A DNA stretch of 64,000 bases from the NCBI RefSeq assembly GCF_006716185.1, contig NZ_VFOP01000001.1, positions 3,534,001-3,598,000 on the forward strand. Reading direction: 5' to 3'. A program made the translations under genes and the position numbers. Origin of the DNA: Ornithinicoccus hortensis. Lineage in GTDB: Bacteria; Actinomycetota; Actinomycetes; Actinomycetales; Dermatophilaceae. This document shows positions 8,213-16,735 of this stretch, one piece after another. Each line of letters starts with the position of its first letter. Within the stretch, counting starts at the first letter, position 1. The notes beneath the pieces were generated by a model. It saw only the letters and a program-made list of their open reading frames with translations. It had not been told where the DNA came from and made no database searches.

Positions 8213-8866
8213 ATGACTCGACAGTCCAAGAAGGCTGCCACCAACTCCCGCGCCGAGCGGGTGGCCCAGCTCCAGAAGGAGGCCAAGGCCAACGAGCGAC
8301 GCCGCGCGTCGGGCCTGTGGATCGGCCTCGGCCTGGTGCTGGTCCTCATCGGCGGCGCCGTGGCGTGGGCCATCTTCCACCAGATCAACAACCGTCCGGA
8401 CCTGGGCGCGACGGTGGTCTACGACGACCCGGTGGACCCCAACGACAACATCAGCCGCGACCACGTGCCCGGCGCGGTGGAGTATGACCAGACGCCCCCC
8501 GTCGGCGGCGACCACAACGCCACCTGGCTGAACTGCGGGATCTACGACTCCCCGGTGCCCAACGAGCACGCCGTCCACTCCCTGGAGCACGGCGCGATCT
8601 GGATCACCTACCAGCCCGACCTGCCGCAGGACCAGGTGGACCAGCTCGAGGAGATCGCGGACGAGGACTACATCCTGCTCTCCCCCTACGAAGGCATCGA
8701 CAGCCCGATCTACGTGACCGCGTGGGGCCTGCAGCTGGCCGTGGACAGCGCCGACGACAACCGGATCCCGGCGTTCATCACCGAGTGGAAGCAGGGCCCG
8801 CAGACCCCCGAGCCCGGCGCCGCCTGCTCGATGGGCACGGACCTCGACCTGGTCCCCCGGGGCTGA
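8213..8866 (+). CDS. DUF3105 membrane-anchored protein
   Basis: A 217-residue protein with a basic N-terminus, one transmembrane segment (about residues 36-57) and an extracytoplasmic domain carrying the DUF3105 signatures PPVGGDHNATWLNCGIYD, HSLEHGAIWITY and LSPYEG. The conserved His and Cys residues suggest metal binding, but no function is established to my knowledge. A possible -10 is TACCAT at 8162-8167. One base separates its stop from the DUF305 gene, a frequent partner, so they probably work together outside the membrane. Confidence 0.85.
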   Translation: MTRQSKKAATNSRAERVAQLQKEAKANERRRASGLWIGLGLVLVLIGGAVAWAIFHQINNRPDLGATVVYDDPVDPNDNISRDHVPGAVEYDQTPPVGGDHNATWLNCGIYDSPVPNEHAVHSLEHGAIWITYQPDLPQDQVDQLEEIADEDYILLSPYEGIDSPIYVTAWGLQLAVDSADDNRIPAFITEWKQGPQTPEPGAACSMGTDLDLVPRG

Positions 8867-8867
8867 G

Positions 8868-9740
8868 ATGACCGACGAGCAGTCACCCGACACCGACCCG
8901 GAAACCGGCGAACCGGCGGCGTCCGGGGCCGCCGTCCAGCCCGACCAACCCGGTCGCTCCGGACGGCCGGGACCGGGCGAGCGCGGGCGGTGGCAGAGCT
9001 TCGGCGCCCCGGTGCTCGCGGTGGCCTCGGTGATCGCCCTGGTGCTGGGGACGCTCGTGGGCTGGGTGGCGTTCGCGCCGCACCATCCCGGCACGCACAG
9101 CGCCGAGGCGGGCTTCGCCAGGGACATGAGCGAGCACCACCTGCAGGCCGTGGAGATGTCGTTGCTGGTGCTGGGCCGCTCGGACAGCGCCGACGTCGAC
9201 ACCCTCGCCTACGACATCGCCTCGGCCCAGGCCAACCAGATCGGTCAGATGGAGGCGTGGTTGCGCTCCTGGGGCCTGCCGACCGCACGCCCCGGCGCCC
9301 GGATGACGTGGATGGAGGGCCACGAGACCCACGCGGACCACGGTGACATGGAGATGGGTCCCGGTGCCCCCAAGATGCCGGGGATGGCGAGCGCGGAGGA
9401 GATGCAGCAGCTGCGGGACGCCGAGGGCGAGGAGGCCGAGATCCTCTTCCTGCAGCTGATGATCACCCACCACATCTCCGGGGTCGACATGGCGCAGGCC
9501 GCGGTCGACCTGGCCGACGACCCCGAGGTGGTCCGGATCGCCCAGGCGATGGTCAACGCCCAGCAGAGCGAGATCGACCTGATGACCGACATGCTGGCCG
9601 ACCGCGACGCCGAGCCCCGCGAGGACCTCACCGAGATGGGGCCGCACGAGGACCACGGCAGCGACGAGGACGCAGCGACCGCCACCGACGACGGGGCAGC
9701 CGACGACGATGCCCACGACGACGGCGGCCACGACCACTGA
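8868..9740 (+). CDS. DUF305 family exported protein, His/Asp-rich tail
   Basis: 290 residues: an acidic N-terminus, one transmembrane segment (about residues 42-65) and a four-helix DUF305 domain with two HH motifs (SEHHLQAVEMS, MITHHISGVDMAQAA). The region between them is Met/His-rich (HADHGDMEMGPGAPKMPGM) and the C-terminus is Asp/His-rich. DUF305 resembles ferritin-like bundles, and such Met/His content suggests copper or another soft metal; that is inference. Translation is coupled to the DUF3105 gene. Confidence 0.85.
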   Translation: MTDEQSPDTDPETGEPAASGAAVQPDQPGRSGRPGPGERGRWQSFGAPVLAVASVIALVLGTLVGWVAFAPHHPGTHSAEAGFARDMSEHHLQAVEMSLLVLGRSDSADVDTLAYDIASAQANQIGQMEAWLRSWGLPTARPGARMTWMEGHETHADHGDMEMGPGAPKMPGMASAEEMQQLRDAEGEEAEILFLQLMITHHISGVDMAQAAVDLADDPEVVRIAQAMVNAQQSEIDLMTDMLADRDAEPREDLTEMGPHEDHGSDEDAATATDDGAADDDAHDDGGHDH

Positions 9741-9998
9741 GGTGGATAACCCCTGGACCGCCCGCGGGTGCCGACCTAGGCTGGGCGCACACGAGAAGGG
9801 AGGTGGTCCGAGAGTGAATTCTTCAAGGACGCGTGAGGTGATCGAGCGCTGAGGCGTTCGCCGAGGCGAATACACCTCGGTCACCGGAGCCCGTGAGGAG
9901 CGCGAGTTCGTCCATCGCGCTATCGGTAACCCTTCCCCCGTCCGATGACGGGAGGAGGCCCGGCCTCACGGGCTCACCCATGTCCGGGCCCGGTCCGC
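9741..9998. other. 258-bp gap, possible 12-codon leader ORF
   Basis: GGGAGGTGG near 9797 precedes GTG 9813, which opens a 12-codon frame, MNSSRTREVIER, ending TGA. The good ribosome site argues for translation, yet nothing downstream on this strand is obviously controlled: the next + gene starts at 10739. A CCGAGG/CCTCGG stem follows near 9863-9885. I cannot assign it. Confidence 0.25.
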
Positions 9999-10676
9999 TC
10001 AGGGTTGCAGCCGGGTGACCCGCCAGGCGCCGGCGTCGGCGAGGTCCCCCGTCCCTTCCCGGGTGAACACCAGGCGGTCGTGCAGCCGGTTGCGGCGGCC
10101 GCCCCAGAACTCGACCCGGTCCGGCACGATCCGGAAGGCCCCCCACTCGGGCGGAACCGGCACGTCGGTGGCCCCTCCGTGGTCGGGGTAGCGCTCGGCA
10201 TACCCGGCGAACGCCGCCTCGAGGTCCTCCCGCGAGCCCACGGGCTGGGACTGCGCGGAGGCCCACGCGCTGATCCGGGCACCCCACGGGCGCTGCCGGA
10301 AGTATGCCGTGACCTCCGCCTCCGGGATCTCCTCGGCCGACCCGCGGAACCGGACCGCACGGAACATCGAGGGCCAGGTCAGCGAGGCGGCGACGGCGGG
10401 GTGGGCCCGCAACTGCCGGCCCTTGGTCGAGGCCAGGTTGGTGACGAAGCCGGGGCCCCGCGGGTCCAGGAAGCGCATCAGCACGGTGCGCACGTCCGGA
10501 CGCCCGTCCTCGTCGACGGTGGCGACCGACAGCGCGGCGGGCTCGGGGACGTCCCCCAGGTCCTGCTGGCGCGCCACGGCGGCATCGACCCACGCGGTCA
10601 CCTGGTCGTAGGGGTTGTCGGCGAGGTCGGCCTCGGCCAGGCCGTCCCCCTCGTAGTCGATGCGGTCGCCTGTCAT
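9999..10676 (-). CDS. pdxH: Pyridoxamine/pyridoxine 5'-phosphate oxidase
   Basis: 225 residues, the usual PdxH length. It oxidises PNP or PMP to pyridoxal 5'-phosphate using FMN and O2 in the cytosol. FMN-binding motifs are clear: DGRPDVRTVLMRFLD near 60, FVTNLASTKGRQL near 85, and the C-terminal WGGRRNRLHDR and WRVTRLQP signatures. No operon partner; the neighbours are divergent or distant. GATAAT ends 6 nt before the ATG, so it may be leaderless, but the first base is off consensus. Confidence 0.95.
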   Translation of the reverse strand: MTGDRIDYEGDGLAEADLADNPYDQVTAWVDAAVARQQDLGDVPEPAALSVATVDEDGRPDVRTVLMRFLDPRGPGFVTNLASTKGRQLRAHPAVAASLTWPSMFRAVRFRGSAEEIPEAEVTAYFRQRPWGARISAWASAQSQPVGSREDLEAAFAGYAERYPDHGGATDVPVPPEWGAFRIVPDRVEFWGGRRNRLHDRLVFTREGTGDLADAGAWRVTRLQP

Positions 10677-10738
10677 GCCCCGATTATCAACCTCGCCTAT
10701 CGTGGAGGCTCAGAGGGATCGACGCAGGAGGAAATCGC

Positions 10739-11275
10739 ATGGCAGGCAAGGCCAAGGCGGTCGGCACCGCGCTGAAGTACGCGCCGATCGTGTACACCGC
10801 GGCCCAGAAGTACGGCCCGGTCGTGTGGGAGCAGTTGAAGAACCAGCGCGAACCGGCGGAGAAGTACGTGCAGGCCAAGGTGGCCAAGGGCAACCAGCGC
10901 AAGAAGGCCCTGGCGCACGCCGGCACCCTGGTGGACGGCGCCGTGCTGCAGGTCTTCCACGACAGCACCGCCCACTGGGTGGTGTTCTCCGGCGACGAGC
11001 CTGTCGGGGTGCACCCGCCCACCCAGGCCTCCTACCAGGAGCTGCTCGACCGGGCCGACCTCTCCCTCAAGGTCCGCCCCCACGAGCCGCACCGGGCCCG
11101 CCCGTTCGGCACCACCAGGGCGCCCTTCCGGTCCCGGCCGGGCCACGGCACCCCGCCACCGCAGGCACCCGGCCCCACGGGCCCGTCCGACAGCCGGACG
11201 GAGCCGACCGACGGCACGACCCGCGCCGTCACCGAGCTCCCGACGGACCGGCGGGGTCAGCGCCCGACGGCGTAA
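10739..11275 (+). CDS. Hypothetical actinobacterial protein
   Basis: 178 residues and no family I can name. The N-terminal 70 residues are Lys/Ala-rich and probably helical (KYAPIVYTAAQKYGP). The middle has a compact segment (GAVLQVFHDSTAHWVVFSGDEPVG), and the C-terminus is Pro/Arg/Thr-rich and likely disordered. AGGAGG 7 nt before the ATG fixes the start, and TATCGT at 10698-10703 may be its -10. Its last 19 bp overlap the end of the convergent gamma-glutamyltransferase gene. Confidence 0.7.
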   Translation: MAGKAKAVGTALKYAPIVYTAAQKYGPVVWEQLKNQREPAEKYVQAKVAKGNQRKKALAHAGTLVDGAVLQVFHDSTAHWVVFSGDEPVGVHPPTQASYQELLDRADLSLKVRPHEPHRARPFGTTRAPFRSRPGHGTPPPQAPGPTGPSDSRTEPTDGTTRAVTELPTDRRGQRPTA

Positions 11276-13050
11276 CCCTGCATACCGCGGGGGTTGGCCC
11301 CCGCCGCCACCAGGCCGGTCCCCGGATCGCGGGAGACCGCGCACATCCGCCCCAGGCTCCAGCCGTCGCCGACCCGCACGTCGTGCCCACGGGCCCCGAG
11401 GTCGGCCAGGACCTCCTCCCCCAGTCGGTCCTCGGCCACCACCACGCCGGGCTCGGTGAGCCGCGGGGCGAACGACCCCGGGAAGCTCGTGGTGTGGAAC
11501 ATCGGGGCGTCGATGGCCTCCTGCAGCGAGGCCCCGCCGACCAGGTGGCGCAGCAGGAACAGGGACTGCCACTGGTCCTGCTGGTCGCCGCCGGGTGAGC
11601 CGCAGGCGAGCACCGGCTGGCCGTCGCGGAGCACCAGGGTCGGGGTGAGCGTGGTCCGCGGGCGGCGCCCGGGCACCAGCGAGGACGCCAGGCCCTGCTC
11701 CAGCCAGGTCATCTGCAGGCGGCTGCCGAGGGCGAAGCCGAGCTCGGGGATGGTCGGCGAGGACTGCAACCAGCCCCCGCTGGGCGTGGCCGAGATCATG
11801 TTGCCCCAGCGGTCGACGACGTCGATGTGGCAGGTGTCCCCGCGGGTGACGCCGTCGGACTGCACGGTCGGTTCGCCCGTCGTGGGGTCCGCCACCCGCC
11901 CGTCCGGCCCGCGGCGTGCCTGCTCGGCGATCCGGGGTGCGCGGCCGCCGGGACTGCCCGGGCGCAGCCCGAGGTCGGCGGTGTCCCCCACGAGCGCGGC
12001 CCGTCCGCGCAGGTAGTCCGGGTCGAGCAGGTCGGCCGCCGCCGCGGCCGCATCGGTGTCCCCGAGCCAGGCCTCCCGGTCCGCCATCGCCAGCTTCCAG
12101 GACTCGACCACGGCATGGGCGCCGGCTGCGGTGTCGGGTCGCAGCGCGTCGGCGTCGGTCACGCCCAGGGAGTCCAGCATCCCGAGCACCTGCAGCAGCG
12201 CCGGCCCCTGGCCCCAGGTGTCGGTCTTGGCCACCGTGTGCCCCTGCCAGGACACGGTGACCGGCTCCTCCCAGGTGGCCTCGTATGCCGCGAGGTCGGC
12301 CCCGGTGAGCACGCCCGGCAGGACGTGGCCACCGGAGTGCCGGAACGGGCGGCGGGCGAACCGATCGATCGCCTCGGCCACGAACCCCTGCGACCACGCG
12401 CTCCTCGCCGCGTCGACCTGGGCCTCCCGGGTCGACGCGGCGGCCCGTGCCTCGTCGACCAGCCGCTCCAGGGTGTCCGCCCAGGTCGTGTTGCGGAACA
12501 GTTCCCCGGCGACCGGTGGCCGGCCGCCGGGCAGCCACAGCTGCGCCGAGGTCGTCCAGTCCTGCTCGAAGAGGTCCTGCACCGCGCCGACCGTGGCGGC
12601 GGCCCGGGCCAGGAACGGGTGCCCGTGCCGGGCGTAGTGCACGGCCGGCGCGAGCACGTCCGCCAGCGGGAGGCTGCCGTGGTCACGCAGCAGCAGCAAC
12701 CAGGCGTCCACAGCTCCCGGGACGGCCGTGGCCAGCGGGCCTGCGCCCGGGACGGCGTCCAGCCCCTGGTCGGCGAAGTGCTCGGGCGTCGCCGCCGCGG
12801 GTGCCGGTCCCTGCCCGCAGAGCACCCGGGGCGCCGGGTCCTGTGCCGTCGCGATGATCGCCGGCAGGTCCCCGCCGGGCCCGTTCAGGTGCGGCTCGAC
12901 GACCTGGAGCACGAAGCCTCCGGCGACGGCGGCGTCGAAGGCGTTGCCGCCCAGCTCCAGCATCCGCATCGCGCTCTGCGAGGCGAGCCAGTGCGTGCTG
13001 GACACCATGCCGAAGGTGCCGGTCAGGGTCGGACGGGTGGTGAACGTCAT
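11257..13050 (-). CDS. Gamma-glutamyltransferase-like Ntn hydrolase
   Basis: 597 residues. This family is made as one chain that cleaves itself before a catalytic Thr to give two subunits. The likely nucleophile is Thr406 in GDTCHIDVVDRWGNMIS, with the oxyanion motif CGSPGGDQQDQ downstream and the N-terminal GGNAFDAAVA motif. There is no signal peptide, so it is probably cytosolic. The substrate (glutathione-like or another gamma-glutamyl compound) is open. The ATG at 13050 is preceded by a purine-rich AGAGAGA. Confidence 0.88.
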   Translation of the reverse strand: MTFTTRPTLTGTFGMVSSTHWLASQSAMRMLELGGNAFDAAVAGGFVLQVVEPHLNGPGGDLPAIIATAQDPAPRVLCGQGPAPAAATPEHFADQGLDAVPGAGPLATAVPGAVDAWLLLLRDHGSLPLADVLAPAVHYARHGHPFLARAAATVGAVQDLFEQDWTTSAQLWLPGGRPPVAGELFRNTTWADTLERLVDEARAAASTREAQVDAARSAWSQGFVAEAIDRFARRPFRHSGGHVLPGVLTGADLAAYEATWEEPVTVSWQGHTVAKTDTWGQGPALLQVLGMLDSLGVTDADALRPDTAAGAHAVVESWKLAMADREAWLGDTDAAAAAADLLDPDYLRGRAALVGDTADLGLRPGSPGGRAPRIAEQARRGPDGRVADPTTGEPTVQSDGVTRGDTCHIDVVDRWGNMISATPSGGWLQSSPTIPELGFALGSRLQMTWLEQGLASSLVPGRRPRTTLTPTLVLRDGQPVLACGSPGGDQQDQWQSLFLLRHLVGGASLQEAIDAPMFHTTSFPGSFAPRLTEPGVVVAEDRLGEEVLADLGARGHDVRVGDGWSLGRMCAVSRDPGTGLVAAGANPRGMQGYAVGR

Positions 13051-13067
13051 ACCGGTATATCTCTCTC

Positions 13068-13151
13068 TCAGATCACGCTGGCGACGACGGCCACCAGCAG
13101 CATCAGGACGAGGGCGCCCACCACGATCTTGCGCCGGGTGCGGGCGGTCAT
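13068..13151 (-). CDS. Small single-pass membrane protein, 27 aa
   Basis: A 27-codon frame with a basic start (MTARTRRK) and one hydrophobic helix (VGALVLMLLVAVVASVI). Its ATG shares one base with the TGA of the MFS gene (TGATG), so it would be translated by re-initiation. Charge bias (R/K inside) and helix length are typical of bacterial small membrane proteins that modulate a transporter. It is too short for homology, and chance is possible in GC-rich sequence, though a hydrophobic Val/Leu/Met run is not what random frames give here. Confidence 0.5.
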   Translation of the reverse strand: MTARTRRKIVVGALVLMLLVAVVASVI

Positions 13152-14434
13152 CAGGAGATCCGTTCGGGCAACGGCTGGACCGGGCCCCGGTGCAGCGTGA
13201 GCCGGCGCCGGCCGTCCCGCTGGATCCTGACGTGGATGTTGTCGGTGCGCATGACGTAGATCGTCGCAGCCAGGACGGCCGCCCCGCACATGAACGCGGC
13301 CATCAGCATCGTCCAGCGGGCGCCGAACTGGTCCCCGATCCAGCCGATGATCGGCGAGCCCAGCGGGGTCCCGCCCATGAAGACCGCCAGGTAGAGGGCC
13401 ATCACCCGGCCACGGACGGCCGGGTCGACCGACAGCTGCACCATCGAGTTGGCGGTGACCATGACGGTCAGGGCGCACAGCCCGGTGGGGATCAACGTCA
13501 CGGTGAACACCTCGAAGGTGGGAGCCAGGCCCAGCAGCAGGGTGCACACCGAGAAGCCCCCCATGGCGCCCAACAGGTAGCGCAGCCGGGGCCGCTCCCG
13601 GCGGGCGGCCAGCAGCGCCCCACCGAGCGACCCGATCGCCATGACCGACCCCACCAGGCCGTACTCCTCCACGCCCTTGTCGAAGACCTCGGTCGACATC
13701 AGCGCGTTGGTGATCTGGAAGTTCATCCCGAAGGTCCCGTGCACGAAGATCAGGGCCATGATCAGCATGATGTCGGGGCGGTGCCGCACGTAGGCCAGCC
13801 CCTCCCGGATCCGCCCCTTGCCCTTGCTCCGGGGCGCCGGGGTGAGGCGTGCGGGGTCCATCGCGACCAACGCCCCGATCACCGCGATGAAGGTCGCGGC
13901 GTTGATCAGGAAGGTCGGGCCGGTGCCGAACCAGGCGATCAGCAGGCCCGCCACGGCGGGGCCGATCAACCGGCCGCCGTGGAAGGAGGCGCTGTTCAGG
14001 CCGACCGCGTTGGTCAGCTGCTCGGGCGGCACCATCTCGGACACGAAGGCCTGCCGTGCCGGCGCGTCGATGGCGGCGGCGCTGCCCTGGAGCAGGGCCA
14101 GCAGGTACATGTGCCACAGCTCCATCACCCCGAGCAGCACCAGCAGGCCCATCAGGGCCGCGGTGAGCCCCATCACCGACTGGGTGACGACCATCACCCG
14201 GCGCTTGGCGAACCGGTCGCTGACCGCGCCGGCCACCGGGGCCAGGAGCAGCATCGGCAGGAACTGCAGGCCGGTCACGATGCCCAGCGCCTGCGCCGAC
14301 CCGTTGGTCAGCTCGGTGAGCACCACCCAGTCCTGGGCCACGCGCCCCATCCAGGTGCCGGTGTTGGAGACGATGCCGCCGGCGGCGTAGATCCGGTAGT
14401 TGCGGATCCGCAGCGAGGAGAACATGGCGCTCAT
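13151..14434 (-). CDS. MFS exporter (MFS_3/DHA3-like), regulated by the adjacent MarR
   Basis: 427 residues with about 12 predicted transmembrane helices. MFS motifs include DRFAKRRVM near residue 73 and a large cytoplasmic loop near 195-215. The NYRIYAAGGIVSNTGTWM start is typical of this subfamily, which exports drugs or siderophore-like compounds. The start codon overlaps the MarR stop (ATGA), so the regulator and pump form one operon, with the 27-residue membrane protein after it. The substrate is unknown. Confidence 0.9.
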   Translation of the reverse strand: MSAMFSSLRIRNYRIYAAGGIVSNTGTWMGRVAQDWVVLTELTNGSAQALGIVTGLQFLPMLLLAPVAGAVSDRFAKRRVMVVTQSVMGLTAALMGLLVLLGVMELWHMYLLALLQGSAAAIDAPARQAFVSEMVPPEQLTNAVGLNSASFHGGRLIGPAVAGLLIAWFGTGPTFLINAATFIAVIGALVAMDPARLTPAPRSKGKGRIREGLAYVRHRPDIMLIMALIFVHGTFGMNFQITNALMSTEVFDKGVEEYGLVGSVMAIGSLGGALLAARRERPRLRYLLGAMGGFSVCTLLLGLAPTFEVFTVTLIPTGLCALTVMVTANSMVQLSVDPAVRGRVMALYLAVFMGGTPLGSPIIGWIGDQFGARWTMLMAAFMCGAAVLAATIYVMRTDNIHVRIQRDGRRRLTLHRGPVQPLPERIS

Positions 14435-14868
14435 TCGGCCAGCACCCTCCCCAGGATCTCGGTCGCCCGGGTCAGCACGTCCCGTTCGCGGGAGGTCAGC
14501 CGGCCCAGCCGGTCGGACATCCAGGCGTCCCGCTTGGCCCGCTCGGACACCACGGTGGCCTGCCCCTCGTCGGTGAGCGAGAGCTGCACCACCCGGCCGT
14601 CGTCCGGGGAGCCGGCGCGCGCCACGAGGCCACGGTCGACGAGCGCGGAGACGGTGCGGCTCATGCTCGGCGCGCTCACCCGCTCGCTGGTCGCCAGGTC
14701 CCCCACCGTGCTCGGCGAGTCGGCCAGCCGCACCAGCACGCTGAAGTGGTGCGGCGCGATATTGCTCGAGGCCTCGAAACGCACCCGGCGCGACACCCGC
14801 ATACAGGCGATGCGGAGGTCGTGCGCCAGGTGGACGACTTCGGGTGCGGGCGCGGGGGCGGCAGGCAA
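14431..14868 (-). CDS. MarR-family transcriptional regulator (operon with MFS exporter)
   Basis: 145 residues: winged helix with SVLVRLADSPSTVGDLATSERVSAPSMSRTVSAL as the recognition region and the D-x-R wing (SPDDGRVVQLSLTDEG). It probably represses its own operon until a ligand binds. The frame opens with TTG at 14868, and GGAG lies 7 nt upstream. The only AT-rich block in the area (about 14906-14937) lies just upstream and is the likely promoter/operator. Confidence 0.88.
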   Translation of the reverse strand: MPAAPAPAPEVVHLAHDLRIACMRVSRRVRFEASSNIAPHHFSVLVRLADSPSTVGDLATSERVSAPSMSRTVSALVDRGLVARAGSPDDGRVVQLSLTDEGQATVVSERAKRDAWMSDRLGRLTSRERDVLTRATEILGRVLAE

Positions 14869-14905
14869 GAGGCGGCTCCGGGAGAGTGCTCGGGTGGGAC
14901 GACTA

Positions 14906-14937
14906 CTTACCTTAACTTATTACTTCTGCTAACTATT
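14906..14937. promoter_or_regulatory. AT-rich promoter/operator island of the MarR-MFS operon
   Basis: A 32-bp stretch with a base composition unlike its surroundings, containing CTTACCTTAACTTATTACTT. On the minus strand it offers TAAGTT and TAAGGT as -10 candidates. Partial inverted symmetry around TTAA would suit MarR binding. The dyad is imperfect. Confidence 0.5.
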
Positions 14938-14952
14938 TCCGGCCCGGACAGC

Positions 14953-14987
14953 GACAGGGCCGCCCCCAGATCGGGGGCGGCCCTGTC
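14953..14987. terminator. 15-bp perfect stem hairpin
   Basis: GACAGGGCCGCCCCC (14953-14967), loop AGATC, exact complement at 14973-14987. It lies 18 bp beyond the stop of the NCS2 permease gene, and so ends that transcript. Confidence 0.85.
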
Positions 14988-15005
14988 CGGGCGGCGGGTC
15001 GGTGC

Positions 15006-16469
15006 TCAGAGACCGATGACGTCCCGCACCGGGTCGAGCGCGAAGTAGATCACGAAGAGCACCGCGATGACCCACATCAGCGGGTGCAGCGAGGCGGCCT
15101 TGCCGCGGCACACCTTGAGCAGCACGTAGGTCACGAAGCCGGCGCCGATCCCGGCGGTGATCGAGTAGGTGAACGGCATCAGGATGATGGTCAGGAACGC
15201 CGGGAAGGCGATCTCCATCTGCCGCCAGTCGATGTCGGCCACCTGCTGCATCATCAGGAACCCGACGATGACCAGGGCCGGGGTGGCCGCCTCGTAGGGC
15301 ACCACCTGCACCAGCGGGGTCAGGAAGGTCGCGAGGAGGAAGAGCACGCCGGTGGTGACCGCGGCCAGCCCGGTCCGCGCGCCCTCGGCGACCCCCGCCG
15401 TCGACTCGATGTATGCCGTGTTGCTGCTGACGCTGCCGGCGCCACCGACCGCCGCGGCCAGGGAGTCCACCACCAGGATGCGCCGGGTGTTGGGCGGGTT
15501 GCCGTCCTCGTCGAGCAGGCCGCCCTCGGCGCCGACGGCGACCATGGTCCCCATCGTGTCGAAGAAGTCGGCCAGCATCAGGGTGAAGACCAGCAGGACC
15601 ACCGACACCGCGCCGATCGCCTCGAACGACCCGAGCAGGTTGAACTGGCCGAGCAGCTGGAAGTCCGGGGTGCTGACCACCTGGTCCGGCAGCGCCGGGG
15701 TGGTCAGGCCCCACCCCGTGGGGTTGTCCTCGGTGCGGCCGCCGATGCCGCCGACGGCCTCGACCACGATCGCCAGCACGGTGGCGCCGAGGATGCCGTA
15801 GAGGATCGCGCCCTGCACCTTGAGCAGGTACATGACCGCGATGGCCAGCAGCCCGAGGATGAAGATGAGCGCCGGCCAGCCGGCCAGGAAGCCACCGACC
15901 CCCAGCTCGACCGGGGTCGCCCCGCCGAACGGCGCCCGGACGATGCCGGCGTCGAACAGGCCGATCAGGGCGATGAACAGCCCGATCCCGACGCTGATCG
16001 CGATCTTGAGGTCGCGGGGGATGGCGGTGAAGACCGCCTCCCGGAAGCCGGTCAGCACCAGCAGCAGGATCACGATGCCCTCGAGCACGATCAGGCCCAT
16101 CGCGTCGGCCCAGGTCATGTTCGGCAGCGTCGCGATGGAGAAGGCCACGACCGCGTTGAGGCCGAGGCCGGCCGCCATCGCCAGCGGGTAGTTGGCGACG
16201 GCGCCCATCAGGATGCACATCACCCCGGCGATCAGCGCCGTGGCGGCGGCGATGGCGCCCAGGTTGCCCCCGGCCAGCATCTCCCCGGTGCCGTCGGGGA
16301 CGCCGCCCAGGATCAGCGGGTTGAGGACCACGATGTAGGCCATCGTGAAGAACGTGACGACCCCACCACGCACCTCGCGCGCGACGGTCGAACCCCGTTC
16401 GGTAATCCGGAAATACCGGTCCAGGCCCGACGTGGGCGTCGGAGCCGCGTGTGTGGAATTGGTAGTCAT
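15006..16469 (-). CDS. NCS2-family purine permease (AzgA/PbuG-like)
   Basis: 487 residues with about 12-14 membrane segments. Signatures are GGVVTFFTMAYIVVLNP near residue 35, NYPLAMAAGLGLNAVVAF near 92 and DFFDTMGT near 315. These fit the AzgA branch (hypoxanthine, guanine, adenine) rather than uracil/xanthine carriers. The ATG is 7 nt after TAACCT with no Shine-Dalgarno, so the mRNA is probably leaderless. It is divergent from the DUF2530 gene, and a strong hairpin follows the stop. Confidence 0.92.
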   Translation of the reverse strand: MTTNSTHAAPTPTSGLDRYFRITERGSTVAREVRGGVVTFFTMAYIVVLNPLILGGVPDGTGEMLAGGNLGAIAAATALIAGVMCILMGAVANYPLAMAAGLGLNAVVAFSIATLPNMTWADAMGLIVLEGIVILLLVLTGFREAVFTAIPRDLKIAISVGIGLFIALIGLFDAGIVRAPFGGATPVELGVGGFLAGWPALIFILGLLAIAVMYLLKVQGAILYGILGATVLAIVVEAVGGIGGRTEDNPTGWGLTTPALPDQVVSTPDFQLLGQFNLLGSFEAIGAVSVVLLVFTLMLADFFDTMGTMVAVGAEGGLLDEDGNPPNTRRILVVDSLAAAVGGAGSVSSNTAYIESTAGVAEGARTGLAAVTTGVLFLLATFLTPLVQVVPYEAATPALVIVGFLMMQQVADIDWRQMEIAFPAFLTIILMPFTYSITAGIGAGFVTYVLLKVCRGKAASLHPLMWVIAVLFVIYFALDPVRDVIGL

Positions 16470-16476
16470 GGCACGT

Positions 16477-16482
16477 AGGTTA
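16477..16482 (-). promoter_or_regulatory. -10 hexamer TAACCT of the NCS2 permease, leaderless
   Basis: TAACCT, then ACGTGCC (7 nt), then ATG at 16469. No Shine-Dalgarno is present. Confidence 0.6.
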
Positions 16483-16504
16483 GGGCCATGTGGGAGATCC
16501 GGGC

Positions 16505-16732
16505 GTGAGCAACTCCGAGATCGTGCCGAAGCCCGTCACGGTCCGCACGATCACCATCGTGCGGATCGGCATCGTGCTGTGGGCGGTGGCGCTCGTCGTG
16601 GTGCTGGCCGTGCCCGCGCTGCGCACGGGTGACCGCGACTGGTGGGTGTGGGTGCCGGTCAGCGGGATCCTGCTCGGCCTGATCGGCCACGTCTACCTGA
16701 CCCGCGGCCGGGGCAACGCCTCCGACGCCTGA
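16505..16732 (+). CDS. DUF2530 small membrane protein
   Basis: 75 residues, two transmembrane helices (about 18-40 and 52-70) with a DRDWWVWVP turn between them, matching actinobacterial DUF2530. I choose GTG 16505 over 16490 because GGGAG at 16492-16496 is well spaced only for the former. Function unknown. It stands beside DUF3027 in many actinobacteria. Confidence 0.75.
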   Translation: MSNSEIVPKPVTVRTITIVRIGIVLWAVALVVVLAVPALRTGDRDWWVWVPVSGILLGLIGHVYLTRGRGNASDA

Positions 16733-16735
16733 CCG

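Noticed and set aside
9813-9851. Leader peptide controlling a + strand gene
   Set aside because: The next + gene starts about 890 bp away and pdxH lies between on the other strand, so there is no clear target. Listed only as a low-confidence part of the gap.
14906-14937. IdeR iron box in the AT-rich MarR-MFS promoter
   Set aside because: Only about 10 of 17 positions of the 19-bp consensus core match, and the dyad is poor.
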